A stretch of DNA of 64,000 bases, taken from positions 22,203,979 to 22,267,978 of the forward strand of contig NC_134421.1 of assembly GCF_030867145.1 (NCBI RefSeq). The letters run 5' to 3'. Of this stretch, positions 27,201 to 42,200 are shown one piece after another. This DNA is from Opisthocomus hoazin. Taxonomy: Eukaryota; Chordata; Aves; Opisthocomiformes; Opisthocomidae. Each line of letters opens with the position of its first letter. Within the stretch, counting starts at the first letter, position 1. A program made the position numbers and the translations under genes. The notes under the pieces are model-generated. The model worked only from the letters and a program-made list of their open reading frames with translations. It was not told where the DNA came from and ran no database searches.

Positions 27201-30200
27201 CCTCTCCAAGCGTGGCATCCAAAACCAGATGTTGTAGTCTAACACAAGGCTTAGGGAAGCAGACAGAAGAGTAAAACCACTGCGTCCTGCATATGACATG
27301 GACTGCAGGATGAGTTTTGATAATTTGCTGGCTCTTTCAATTTATGCTCTGCACCAATGTGCAGATCCTTTTCTGAAATAGTACTGCCTACCTAATGATT
27401 CACCACTTTGCGTTTGTTAATTTGATTTTTCCCTCCCAAGTGTAGCATTAGATACTTGCCTTTATTGACTTCTCTACTGATCTCTAGATATTTCTCCCAT
27501 TGGTCAAGCTACTTTGGAACTCCATTCTGCCAAAACACTTACAAACTTGGTGTGATCTGTAAGCGTAGCAATATTCACCAGTTTTCTAAGCTTACTTTAT
27601 CATCTGTACAGTTGAAGAAGCAATGAATAGTGCTAGGACCAGGACAAACCACTGGAGAATTCTGATTCAAAAGTTCTCTTATTTGACAGAGAGCATCAGT
27701 AATGACATATTACATCTTAAAGAGTTGGGGTTTTTAACCTGCCGTGGTTTTATAATTCTATCAATTTTCCTAACACACACATGAAAACATATCACTGAGC
27801 TGTTTTATGAGATATCTTTATCTACTGATTCCTGTACATTTCTGAGCAAGTCACTCTCTCAGAACACCCACCATCTTTGGTATTTTTCAAATACAGATGG
27901 CAGCTTCTCACACACTGCTGCAACTAGCTCCTTTGGTATTCTAGGGTGAATGTCACCAGCCTCTGAATGCGTCCTATTCAAATATTCTTTAGTCTGTTCT
28001 TCTGGTATTCTACACCTGTGAAAATTAATTGTCCTCCCCTACTATTAACACACTTTATGCAGGACACAGCAGAGAAAATGCTTTCCAATTCAATTTACAC
28101 AATCATGTCTCATTTATCAAAATCACCACTGTATAGCTTTTGAAATTAATGAATTAATTAACCATGTTAGATCTTCCTTATAGCATGGATTGGTGTTTGT
28201 AAATATGCATTTATGTTCATGTAGTTAGATTAAAACTCACTCTTCCAATAAAGTGCCCGAGGAAAAAAAAAAAAACATGCTTATCCATAAACTTGGGGAC
28301 TAGTGGACCAAAGACTCAAAGACCCGAGAAAAAAAGTGATAACTTTATTGCTGCATTTTATATAAAGAACACACAACTATTTTGTTTGTTTGTTTGTTTC
28401 TCAGTGACTATAGTGGTAGATATTCTCTGTACAATACCAAATATTAGGAGTTGCTAGGGAGCGTAGCGTTGGAAGTTGTCCGTTTTCCTGTTGCTTACAC
28501 TGCCCTGCTGACAGGATACTGGGGTCAAGGAACTCAATCAGTTCCACATCCTCCTGCAGCAGAACTTCCTGTTGCAGGATGGTACGGAGCGTGTCAAATC
28601 GAAATCCAACATCCTTACCACAAATGGGCAGGAGAAAAAACACACATTAGTAAAGAATACGCAAATTCTTAAAATTAAGTTATCAGAACAAGAAAAACAC
28701 CCAGGCACTCTACACTTTCCTGACAACCATCAGTTCCCAAAGACTACAGGAGTATTTCAGATATATCACAGGTAGCTACTTCATTTTTGTTAAACTTGCT
28801 TAACTTTAAAAACTCACATACTACCTAACAGTTCACGCTTAAGGGGTGCATAGCGCTGACTTTGTGATCTGACCTAGATAGTAACGATATCTGGAAACAC
28901 GGCACAGATCATGCCAGTGTATTTGCATAAGAATCAAAGAGGTACTGTATCTATCAGAAGATCTTCAATGAAACAGCAAACACTCTTTTTTTTCAATGTT
29001 ATTACATAATTTATGTCATTAACAAACAAACAAAAATGACAAAGAGAAATATTACAAATGAGTCAACAAAAAGTCACCTGTGGGCATTTAATAATAGTCA
29101 ATGCACTGGACTCAAGTCCCCAGCCAAGGCAGTGAAGTCCTCTCCTGCAGGACCCTGTGACCTTTCCCAAGGGAAGCTGATCCAAACATGAAACACCATG
29201 GGACTCTGAAGACCTCACACTTGCTGGACTCCAGGCAAACTTCAGGGAGTTACTTACTTGTGGATTTGATGCCATGATAAGTATTTGCTATTTTTTTCCC
29301 TACAGCTACAGGTCTTCAAGACAAATACACAGATCTTGAAGACAAATATCTCCAGCAGGGAAGTCCCCTGAAATTTTAATTTGCATACTGCACCAAATTG
29401 TAATTACAAAACACTTCAAGTTAAGCATGGCATAACAAAACTCAACAAACACTGAAAACGTGCATCTTTCATCTAGCAAGATTACAGGGGGGGAAGGAGA
29501 ATATTTGTGTAAAACTCTCTGATAGAAGCTGTTAACAGAAGTTTGACATTCACAGTACAAAATCTGTTTATAGTTCTGTCATTGACAGAATGAGTTTATT
29601 TATGAAACCATAAGATAACTAGTCAAAAGTTTATTTCCATACATTGGTGTGACTTGCAATAACTTGCACTCTACTTCTAATGGAAAACATTTGTTTCAGG
29701 ACTGTGTGGAAGAGGAAATCTCTGCCCTCCTCCAGCGCATCCTCTGTCATTGCAGTACCCTACTGTAGCATGCATGTAAACATGTTTCCCATATTCTTTG
29801 GTTGCGTTTCCATCTCAAGAAAGTAAGGCTAAAAAAACCTGTGAAGATAATACCTTTGATTCATAGGGGAAGAGGGAGGAAGAAAAAAGACAACCAAAGA
29901 TCACTAATGAGAGGTTTCAGAGGAAATTTTGTCCTCTTGAGACAAAGGAAAAGAGACAGCAATTGGACTCGGCAGAACTCTTGGAGAAATGGAAACCCCT
30001 AACTTCTCATGTTGCTCAACATTTTTTTTTAAGCTACATTTGAAGACATCATCCCTATACCATGGTAGAAAAAAAGAAATCAAAATACTAATTTTCAGAT
30101 TTTGGAACAGTTTGACTCATGTGACATTTACGAGCCAGACTAGGAATGTGAAGCAGCTGGATGCAAGCTAAAGCAAATCTCAGACAAGCCCAGGCTAGAG

Positions 30201-33200
30201 ACCGAATTGGCTAGAAAGCGGTGTTGCAGAAAACAGGTATAAAGGCAGCATACAACTATTTTTAACTATCTGAGGTAGAACTATCACCCTTCAGGTCTAC
30301 CCCACACAGGCTGACTTGGGCTCCAAAAGTTCCTGCAGGCTCCAGGAGTAGGAGAACGCAACTTCTGGTGAGGCAGATGGACACCCAACCTGCTTCTGAA
30401 CTGCTGAGAGCACAGAGGTAGTACACAGAACTGTTCTTGCCTCTCCCTACAGCCCGACCGCCGCACAGATGTTGTCTGCTCTTAATGCATAGCACTGTTC
30501 TGAAGCATTCTAACAGAGGTGCCTTAGTTTGCCTCGCTTTTCCCAAATGCAGCAGGGCTGTGGGCAGCAGTGGCGAAATGAACAGGCCAGGATGGTTCCA
30601 GGGGCAGCACAGCCGCCCTGCGGTGGTGCTGCGCCTGAGCTCCCAAGTGGAAACAGAGTGGGAAGCAATACGCAGATGTAGCTCTAGAGCCTTCAGTCTT
30701 GGGCTGTGCCTGCAAGGCACCAGGCTGCGACATTCCGAACATCTTCAACCTGGCTACTCATATTGTTCCTGTTCCTGTGTGCCCAATGTGCCTGGCACAG
30801 TAAGTTGGAAAACCAGAATCAATATCATCTGAAGAACAAGTAAAACTCTTAGAGCCAAAATCAACAATACAGACCAAAGACGGTGTTCAGAGAATGAGGT
30901 ACAGAGGAGAGGAAGACTTGTGGATTAGGAAAGGAAATGGGAAAAAAAAAAAGTGATCACTTACCAGTCGGTGAAGTATGTCATCGTTTTTCTTATATTG
31001 TGGAAAAGGAAACCAACTTCTAAAGAACTCAACTAGTTTTGACAGGATGCCTTGCTGAAGGGAACAGAAATTACTCCAATTAAAAAAAAAAAAAAATCAA
31101 TAAATAAATAAATAACATCAGACAAAGCCTTTATTTCTGCATCTGCTTTTCTTGTTAACTCAGACCCAAGTACCTGTAAGGAAGTTTCGCTTACTGTGCC
31201 TGGCCTAACTTCAGAGTCTGCTCGGGGAACATCTGCTTCCCGTCAATTTGCCTGTACACAAGAGTGTGAAATAAAGCTTTCAGTAACCCCACCTATTTGG
31301 AGCATCATGGATTGTTATGTTGTACTGTTAAAAATAACCACGGCTAGAATTAGTTTGATCTCCAGTTGGCAGCTACTGAATCGATATGAAAGACTTTCTC
31401 CCTCCTTGAGGCTAAAAAAAGCACTGAAGTTGAATGGCTGACAGGGAATGAAGGGAAGTAAAAGACCAGGAGAGGAAGAACCTCTCCTTGGCAGACCACC
31501 ACAGCTTGAGGACAAGGTTCTGGAGGAGTTGTGAACCGAGACAAGGAAGAGTGACTGGAAGAAGAGGAACTGTGGCAGAAATTCCCCGTCTCAACCAGTG
31601 CGTGCCATCAGGTACTTTGTCTCCACGCTGCTTCCCATGTAACCTAAACCCATACTTTCATCTGAGCTTTAAACATAACTTCGAACGCCACTAATTAGAG
31701 GGGCTCCCTCTTCCTCATCACACATTTTACCATGTATCTTCCTTAAAACATGATGCATGAAAGATTAGGATTAAATACATTGCGTGATTTTGCTTCACTC
31801 TGCAGCCATTCAATGGAAAACAAATGGAGTTTTTGACACACGCCGTATATCTACTTTCCTCAGAGTGAGCTGACAGGAAGTGTCTTTCAAAATATTTACT
31901 CACATATATTTCATGAATTCTAAGGCCCTAACTCTTAATCTTCAGACTGCTGACATGTAATACAATCAAATGAAATGTATGCCAGCAAAAAATTAATTGT
32001 GGAGCTCTTCTATTTTGTGGCATACTGTTTCAAAATAAAAAAAACCCAAACAACAAAACAAACAGATTATAATAGCTTAATCTATAAAGAGTGTCTGCAT
32101 TAAATTAGCTTCTTCCATTTCTCCCTCTTGTTTTTTTTTTCTCCCAGCCCCCTTGTTTTTTTTTTTCTTTTCTGCTCCCAACTATAAGGTGGGAAATAGA
32201 AGAGTAAAATCAAGCAACAGGAGCCTGGAGCTTTGCGGTTAGCCCTGTGATCAGCCTGACAGCCCTCTGCAAGGCAGCCTGACACAAGCTTGATGAAGCA
32301 AATCAGGGCAGAAAGGCTTTGCGTAGCATCAGAAATTGTCACCCTAAAGCCCTTACGCTTCACAGAACAATTTTTGAAACAACCTGCTTTGGCATCCATT
32401 TAGGTAACCTAACTCGAGTTTTTCTTTACATTTTCCTCATCTTTCTGTGCACAGACAGAATTGCAGACCTATGTCAAAAGGAAGCATTTTTAGGTCAGTG
32501 GAAAGACAAACCAACAACAGGGGTTTCACAATGGTAGCTCCTCCCGACACACAGACATCATTGTGGCTTATTAGGAGGAGCTATTCCAGCAATCCACACT
32601 TCTTAGACTATGGAATAAATCCAAGTGATTGTTAGTTTGATGTTGCTCAAGGACTCTGGCATAAGTTGAAAGAGAAGAAGTGTCACAAACTGCAGCACTG
32701 GATTATCCTCCAAGTTTCTTGTAAAGTGGTGGAAAACAAAACAAAATTTTCTAATGACATTTTGTAGAAAATTGTGATTAAATGAACAAAGGTCCTTGCT
32801 CTGCATTTAACTTGGGGGCAGATACTTCATTCAGAAGTACTTTTCCCTGTAATTTGAAAGCAAAGTACAGAAAGAATTGTCCATTTACTATTTTAAATTA
32901 TGCCTCTTCGAGCCTACCATTTTCAGCTGCTTAGCCTTCACAAGTCTTTGGGTTTTTATCATGAACATTTAAACCTACACCGAGGATAATTTTAAACTGC
33001 TACCAGCTGACCAAACTAGACTGTGGAATTACTGAGAAATATCCCACACTAGTGTGCTACATAAGTAATCTTTTGGTTTGTTTTCTCTGTTTTAGTTTAA
33101 AAATAAAAATCTGAGCTTGCATAAACACTCAACAGGCATGTCGGTGCTTGAAAACACAAAACCAGACAACCCACTGTCTTGGGCTGTGACCCAGTAGAGT

Positions 33201-36200
33201 ACAGCAACACATTAAATTATTCAGATCTTTGGAATAGCGACACAGCTTGCATTCCCATTGGGAGTGTTACCGACAAGTAAAACAACTTCCATCAACACAC
33301 AAGTCAGGTCACGTTGCCAACACTTCTGGAGTATTCTTCTTAGAACTTCAGAACACCACTCAGACAAACTCTCTGTAAACTGAATAACAAAGACGTAGAA
33401 CTCCTAACATTCAAAAAACAAACCCAAAACATAGGACATGCACATTTTAGGTACATTCATTTGAATCTAAAATAAAATTCTAAGGACTATTTCTCTTTTG
33501 TACAGGACGAACCTGAAATGGCAAACCGGCAGGTATCTAAAATATCATCATTCACATTGGCACCTTTCAATTCTGGCACTTCATAAAAAAGATAATGCTA
33601 CGTATTAAACACCTTCCACCTACCTAGAGCTAGCATTAAGTGGGTGGGAGCCCCAGACAAAGACAAAGGACTGGTCGCTCTGCCTTTCCGCATCAGGTCA
33701 CCTGCACAGCTACGGAGGGCTAGCCCCAACACAATCCTCAGTAGCTGCCTCCAGCATCAGCCCTGTTCTAGTGATGAAATATTATCACATCTAAGATGGG
33801 ATAAGGTGTGACAGTATAATAAATTTAAACATTCAGATATGCACAGCAGCCTAGGAAAATGACTGAGAAAGGAAAAATGTAAATGGGAAGAAATACATTG
33901 CTTAAGCATCAAGCAGAATTACCCATATAGGATTTAATTCCAGAAAACAGGTCTAGGACCTCTTGCAACATTGCTTTTGAGGATCAGGTGATCATGAGAC
34001 CAGAACTTTAGCTGCAACTTTCTCCAGAGATTGGTACAGTCAGGAACATTGCACCTATAATTACTGTGCTAAATCACATCTCTATTCTCCCTCACATGGA
34101 AGACGGGCATTTCATCAGCCCTCAGAAGACAACCTTGAAGCACCTTTACAGCTTTTCAGCTCAATGTTCATTAAGTCCATGTTCCGATTAAAAAAAAACA
34201 CCAAAATCACATGCACAGAGAACTATTTAAGATGTGCCTCAAGTTCAGCTGATGCCTCTGCCTTCATTAGGCCTGAACCATATGCTCTGCTTGGCAGGAC
34301 AGCAAGACACACCAGCAATCTTTTTATCAGTCACTAGGAACCTCTTTCTTTTGCAGATTTGTTTTTTCAGTCCCTGAAGATCCCAAACTAGATCTTTGCT
34401 TTGCCAAAATCTTGCTATTTGTCAACAGATTGTATCTGCACAGGGATCTGACTTGACTGAATATAGGAGGAGTAAACAATCTGAACTCAAAGACAAAGCA
34501 ATACTGCAGCTTTTCTTTTTTAATATTTTCTAAACTTGCTTTTCTGAACAGAAGGAAAATGATACACACATACTAGGCATCACTCAGCATGGAACATCAT
34601 CTACTCCCTGTGATTGTATTTTGCATTACACCAAGCCTCAACTAAGATCATTGTATGTTAGGACTGTAGGTAGGTACATATTCAGAACTCGGAAACCATT
34701 TGTTTCCCAGAAATTTTATCATTTCAGTAGACTAGGCCAGCGAAGGCTGAGAGAAGGGAAGTGATAACAGACTCAAGTAAAAATGAGGAAATGACTGGAT
34801 AGGAATGTAAATGATTTGCCTGTATGTCATACAAAAGTTGCAACAAAGCCTCAGATCCTCCTGAATACAGTCTACTTCTTTAAATGTGTGGCCAGCTGCC
34901 TCTCCCTTGTTCTCTTTCCTTTTGAGACAACCTACCAAAATTGGACATAGAAATCAAATGTCAAAAACAGATTTTCTGACATAATATTACAAAAAAAAAA
35001 AAAAGCATTAACATTCCCAAACTGGTACTGGAACAGTAGGAGGAAGAACCTATGACATTTTATCACTGGAAATTACATACAGGTTTCTTCCCGATTACCA
35101 CTACATATCCCTGTCTAGACCGAGATGAGACAATGTGAATGTCATCCCAGTATTTGTAAGAAATGGACAGCCCATTTTCACACACCCACTCCCTTCAAGT
35201 TGCAAAACAAACCATGACAAATTACTTCTACATCTGACACAATACTGTAGGACTTGCTCCCAATGCAATAAAATTAAGTATAAAATGTTGGGAACGGAGG
35301 GCAAAAAATAGAATAATTGAGGCTTTTAAACACGGTATATCTTAAAAGTTTTGAGGTTCTTAAACCCACAGCACTTTCATATTAAGTTCAGTAGAAATTA
35401 TATACATGAACACAGCATCATACTGCTTTACTGACTTCCACAAAAGGAATTATGCAAAATAAAGTAATGCAGCTAACAAGTGATAGTCTGTGCTTTACTT
35501 CATAGTAATAAACAGATAATCAGCCAATGAAATATGTCACCCTAATTTTCAATTAACAGTGGTTTAATTAAAGTCTTCCTGCGCTAAGCCAGAATAGGTA
35601 TCTTCAACGTAAATGCACCACAAAACTGCCAATAGCTTTAAAGGGAAAATATATTTTCAGGTGGTTTCTTGAGGGTTATGGTGAGTGCCAGCTGATAATT
35701 CTGAAAAGTAAGGGCAGTGGACCTACCATTTCCATGAATACTTTTAAAAGTAGTTTAAATTCAAGTATAAAAAATTGTGAGTCAAACCCTGAATTAAATT
35801 CAGCCTTCCCTTGTGACCACAGATAGAAGCAATGATTATTACAAATGCAATAGCTAACCACACCAACAGTAACTAGAAATCAGTTTATTCACTAAATTTA
35901 AAATAATCTTACATTAGAGAAACCAGCCAAGGAAACATGGAGACACTGCAAGAATCGCTTCTCCTCTTCCCCTCAGTTAATCTGTTTCTTGGGCTTACAA
36001 ATTCTCAACACGTGAGACTGGAGTTCTGTATGAAGCTCCTTCGCACTTATTTTCTACATGATTGCTGAACTCTTTGAAAAGCTGCAAACTCTACAAGAAC
36101 ACAGCTAAACAGTACTAAACCTAGGGTTCTTATTATAATATGATTATGTTTTTACAGGTTCTGTCTAATCCATGTACTGGGCACAGAGTGGTACTTACTG

Positions 36201-39200
36201 CTCTACTCAATGGATATGCATCCTGCACCTTATCTACGTGGTCATCTTTGGTCAGAAAGTGGGGCATGAAAGCAGGGAGACGTGGCACCCTGCCACAGGA
36301 CTACGAGCCTAGAAACTGGGGATCGAGGCTGTGAAGCAAAGTGCGCAGTGTACCTGCCTAACAGGTAAACACAAACTAGGACCAGTCTGTCCATGAAGAT
36401 AAGACTCCAACAGGACTGAAGACCAAAGCTAAATGTTTCACGTTTTAATTATCCTGTCTTTTCAGATGGACTAATGAGTGTGTGAGGAAGCTTATACAGT
36501 CTATACAGAGAGTGGTTGAAATGAATATCACTAAATGAAAATATGACTCTTCAACACTTCTCTGAATACCGTTAGATGAATAAGCCTCACACTGCAACTT
36601 CTAAATTTCCACTTCAAAGACTGTGTATGTCAGTCCTTGCAGATACACCATACTATTGCAAACATTTCAAAAACCACGCATTCTTCCCCCAGATCAGAAA
36701 AAAACTGACTGATGTTATCCACATCAATTCATACATTTCCAAATCCTACCCCATCTAAGATCCTACACAGAGCAGATAGGTTAAAAGTCCCACAAGAAAA
36801 AAATACTTCTGACCTAAAACAAAGGAGGAACAAGAGGGACATGTACAAAACTGAAAAAAAGTTGTTGAAATAAAGCCTAACTGTGACTATCACTTGGCTA
36901 ATTCCTTGAAGCATCTTGAGAATTGAGTAGCAGATACACATCAAGATGGCATTATTTCAGAAAAGATCCTAAGAAAAGCATCAGCTCTCCTCATTTGCTG
37001 TATCATCTCCCATCCACCACAATCAGGAGGGAGACCTTCCAGAGATCTCAAGGCCATTCATATTGCCTGTGTTTGGGAAAAATAGGATGCTCTCCCCAGT
37101 TCACTGCCAGCTAATTGGGAGGGTGGAACATGGTGGAGCAGGGAAGCAGCAGAGGTTGCAAACAAGAGGAAAGGGGTTGTGAACCTCTGATTTGAAGATG
37201 GCTGAAGAGGTATAAAGCAGGAACGAACAACAGGAAAACTGAGCTCCAGTGGGCAGCTAAAGGCCACAGCAGGCAAGAATCACATGACCTAAGGTGCACA
37301 AAGATCGAAGCTACCGTAGATGGTGGGGAAAGAGGAGAAAAAAGCAGTAATTCTTCAGAGGCAACGCATCAACCTATGAATGCCTGGTTTGGGTTTTTAC
37401 TTCTGAAGTGTTGGCCACCTCAGCCTGCAGTGGTCAGGCCAGAGAAGTCTGCATGGAGGCCTCTTTTTCCTCCTGACTTAGCACATAGTTGGAGCATATC
37501 CACTGAAAATTGACCTCTCCACTGTGGAAATGAAAGAGGTAGGCAGAAAATAACTGCTCTTTGCAAGCTCCGTCTAGGAGCTGAGGAGAAGACAGAGCGA
37601 CTACTGAATTTTCAATATACTTCTTGCGAAGAGATTCCTACATTAGCTGCCCCAAAAGAGGAATTTCGTCACCCACGCTACAGCCCCTCATCTGAGTCAC
37701 ACTGCCTGTACACTACCAATAATAACAGTAACATACCATTTATTTTTAATAAGCAAAACAAAAATGTGTAGGTCATAGTAGGTGTTAAATGGCCAAATTC
37801 TCAAGCATAATTCTAATAACAAAATGTTGAAAAAATATCCACAAGCCTTACAATAGAGAAATAAGAATTCTGAGCTAATCAGTCAATGACCTGTCAGCTG
37901 TTACCGTCAGAAAATTGCCATAACCTAAGCACAGTTCTACTATCTCTTTCAGATTGGTTACTGTATTTATATTTCCCAGAAATCCTCTTTTGTAATATTT
38001 TTTGTCACAGAGTAAGCAATATTTAGCAACTGAATGCCTGAGAAGGGCAGGGAACTATAAATACTCTGTTCCAGAAAATCACAGGTTTTATTCCCAGAAT
38101 GACACGCTAAGCTAACACAATAATATCCAGTTAATAAGATAATTTACAACACTCAAAAAAATCATTATCAAAGGCTCTTGCTTCCCTAGCTTACGTAAGT
38201 GCAAAGAAACATCCCAAACTATACTGGCAAACCATGCGTTTCCAAATACATTTGCAGACAAGGTATGACAACTGGTTGGATTTTGTTTTGTTTTGTTTTA
38301 AATACAATAAGAGATTTATCTTTATCCCATCTGATTTTGCCTATTTGTGAAGTAATGCAGTTCTCTTTTGAGAAGATAAATACTCAGGAAGAGGAGAGCG
38401 CTCACTTTCTGGGCAGCATGCACAGCCTGCTCTTTTAGACTTTCCGCTGCTGCACATTGCTCTGCCTTCTGCGACACGGATGAACATACTTCAAAATCTG
38501 TGTGTCCCAAATCCTGCAGATATTGGTAGAGTGGGGAATTCTGGAATAAAGTGAAAAAAGAAAAATGAGAAAAAAACAATGTTAAAAACATTCCCTGTGA
38601 ATATAGCAACCACACAAGCAGCAATGAATGGATTGAGAGCCGCCATGCAGAGAAGGACTTTAGGATAGTGGTGGATGAAAAATTGGACATGAGCCACCAA
38701 TGTGCACTCACAGCCCAGAAGGCCAACCGTGTCCTGGGCTGCATCAAAAGCAGCGTGGCCAGCAGGTTGAGGGAGGGGATTCTGCCCCTCTGCTCCGCTC
38801 TGCTCTGGTGTGACCCCATCTGGAGTCCTGCATCCAGCTCTGGAGCCCTCAGCATGGGAAAGACATGGACCTGTCGGAGCGGGTCCAGAGGAGGGCCAAA
38901 AAGAGGGTTGGAGCACCTCTCCTATGAGGAAAGGCTGAGAGAGTTGGGGTTGTTCAGCCTGGAGAACAGAAGGCTCCAGGGAGACCTTACTGCAGCCTTT
39001 CAGTACCTAAAGGGGGCTTATACAAAAGACAGACTTTTACCAAGGCCTGTTGAGACAGCACAAGGGGGAACGGCTTTAAACTAAAAGAGGGCCGATTTAG
39101 ATTAGATATAATGAAGAATTTTTTTACAGTGAGGGTGGTGAGGCACTGGAACAGGTTGCCCAGAGAAGCTGTGGACGTCCCATCCCTAGAAACATCCAAG

Positions 39201-42200
39201 ACAAGGTTGGACGGTGCTCTGAGCAACCTGGTCCAGTGAACGATGTTCCTGACAATGGCAGGGTGGTTGGACTAGATGATCTTTAAAGGTCCCTTTCAAC
39301 CCAAACCATCCTGTGATTCCATGCAAATGGAAAAAAACAACACAGTTAATAGCAAATAAGCCAAAATTTTGCTTTAAATAGTTCCCTGAAGTTTTATCCT
39401 GACCATACCGCAAGAAGCTGCAAGAGAGTCAACATACAAAACAATGGAATGAGAAATAAGCATGCAACCAACCAACTTTTCCCAAAGCAACAGTTTTTCT
39501 AGGTTATCTGATAGATTTCTTTAGTTTATAACTTACAAGTTTTCAATAAATAAACTATATATTTGGTAATACATTTTAAAATATTCTTGTGTGACTGTGG
39601 AACACTTAGCGACTCTGTTTTCCTAAAGTTTATAAAAATTTAATAGATTACACTTTGAACCACTTCTACTGAAACAAACTTTAAAACCAGAGCATTTTTC
39701 AAACTTCAATAAATGCAGCCTCAGTGTAGCCTGATTATGTACCTACAGAGCATTTTACAGAAATGGAAAAACAAATCAGAAAAAGGCTTCTGCTCTCTCC
39801 AAGGATGGTACTAGCCCTTCTGGCAAAGGAGTATCACAGTTATTTAAAACAACAACAACAAAAACCCTCAGCTTTTTTAAACCACTGGCAAAACTACTAA
39901 TTTACAAAAAGCCCTTAATGAAACTTCTGAGAGAAAGTATGGAATTCTGATTTCCAGAGAGTGAGCTTTTAAACGGTTAGATATTTATCTATACAGACAT
40001 CTGAAATTTCTTGTTGTCATCTGCATCAGATACCTAGATTTACTTAACTTTTATTTTTCTGTTTACATCCACGTATATGGCAGCATCTATGACAGATTTG
40101 ATGGAAAGGATATTTATGCTAACTCCAGTTCTAGTCAGGACATGTAGAGAGATTTCTTTTTTAAGAAAACCTCTCAACAATCAGTCTTACATAGCCTAGT
40201 TAGTTAGGGATTCATTTTGACCTCTGAAAAATATTACAAACATCCCACATCAGTGTGCAAAAACTAGCAAACTGCACAGGAAGAACACAAACCATTTTAA
40301 GAATTACAACGTACTATCAGTGAGACAACAGAAACACTGTGAATAAAAAGAAAAAACTTTACAGTAAATAATAACAGTTGTGGAGGTCTGCAGAAACAAC
40401 CACCAACAGAACCTGGAGTACAAATTGTTACATTAACTATCATTAACTCGCTGGTGCAAGCTGCGAAAGTGGCCCACCTAGCGTGACCATGTACCAACAC
40501 AGCCAAATCTCAAACGTCTGCTTGCCATACAATAAAACCTGGCAGCAATCATTCATACTAGCTGAACAAATTAACTTGTTACCTTTAGGAATTTTTTTTA
40601 ATCCCATGACCAAAGTTCTATTTTGATCGCTCTTACCTATTTAAAACGTGCAAATCCATACATTTGCATGCTCTGCTTGAGTTACTCACAACAGATTCAG
40701 TGTCCAGTCATTACCTGAAACTCAAACACTGGTACCAACTCACAGGCACAGACAAACCCCTTCACCCACAGTGACAGTGACTGTGCAAAACACTAGGATA
40801 GGTTAATGACTCATTTCCTTGAGGGAATTTTTGCTATGTGACAACTCAATCCTATCTTTTTTCCAAGTACCCTTCCTCCATGGTTGAGCACTTTTTCAAA
40901 GTGTCCTTGCCCACAGCAGCAGGGTTGGAATTCGATGATCTTTAAGGTCTCTTCCAACCCAAACCATTCTAGGATTCTATGAACTGCATCTAACTCTAAT
41001 TAAACAATGTGCCGTTCTGGACTGACTAGAAAGAAGGTACATTTCTCTAGAAGCAGAACATGCCACTTTACCAGAATTACTTAACTAAAATGGAAAACAA
41101 AACCTAACAGACTAGAATACTTCTCTTATTTAAGATGCTGCTATATTCCCTTAATAACTTCAGGACAAAACTCAGAATATGAATGGATATGCATACCCTT
41201 GTCTTCTCAAAACGGTTTTCACACAGAGCCAGGCTGTGCATGACCTGAACACACCCACATGAGAGGCTTTAGAGCAGCATGGAGGTTTCAGTCAGATCCA
41301 GCCAGAATTTTCCCCATTTAGATGAAGATGCATAGACACAACAGTGGGTGAACAGAGAATGTTTTATTCAAAATCTTAGTTCTGATAATCACTCCAGGCA
41401 GGACTCCAAAGAAATCCTATCTAGACTCGTGGTAGACCAGTCCATCATCTTGACCATACTTGTCCATTACCTTGATCATCCTCTTGATCCTACTTGCCAC
41501 AAGCAAGGCCAGCCATCATTTGACACATGGCTGTTCTTGCACTTTATTGGTACTTACCTGCATACAGACAGCTGGCCAAATAACCCAAATATACCAAGGA
41601 GTTTTTCCATTAGTATCTCAGGGTGCACCTTGCTTTGGGGTCCATTATGAGATAATTTTCTAAAAGCTGATCATTGAAACTGGTCTAATGCTGTTCAGAT
41701 TGGTTCCACTTCCTCACAAAAATGAATGAAGGCAGAGAAAGAGAGACAGAGACCGTCCACTGAAGACAGAGAGAATTACCTAAAATCCTGAATGCCACAT
41801 TTAGTAAGTGAAATACTGCACAGATCTAAGAATACCCAAATCTTCCCTCTTACTGGGTATTTGGCAACATCAAAACCCTCCATCTAACTGCAATTAGTAC
41901 ACCTCTTACTCTACAGAAATAATAAAAAGCCACCACCTCTCCAAATGTTCATGAAACTTTAGTCCCTAGCTAGGATAAATAATTGTGTTAGTTCTCGTAA
42001 TAAAGGTAGAACACTAGGTTTTACATAAATTCCTTCTGATTAACTTTTCGAAGGCTTTTACAGGGTCTCATTATGGGTAGATTTGCAATTTTTTATCACT
42101 GCTCAGAACTGGAAATCAGTTTTCTGATTATTGAGTTAGCAAATGATAATTGATTAAAATTTAACTCGAATATTTATTACATGTTCCTTCAAGCAGATAA

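Larger units (their letters stand above)
25649..28437 (-). other. VEZT intron 4
   Basis: A 2.79-kb intron that contains an old L3-like CR1 relic at about 27180-28040. A (TTTG)5 run at 28380-28399 lies about 40 bases past the exon 4 donor. An A-run lies at about 25939-25957. Confidence 0.85.

Noticed and set aside
30262..30832. Overlapping frames of 131-152 codons in VEZT intron 3
   Set aside because: Both strands are open over the same moderately GC-rich stretch, with no recognised domain.
38668..39084. Plus-strand 138-codon open frame
   Set aside because: It is the decayed reverse-transcriptase end of a CR1 copy, not a host gene.
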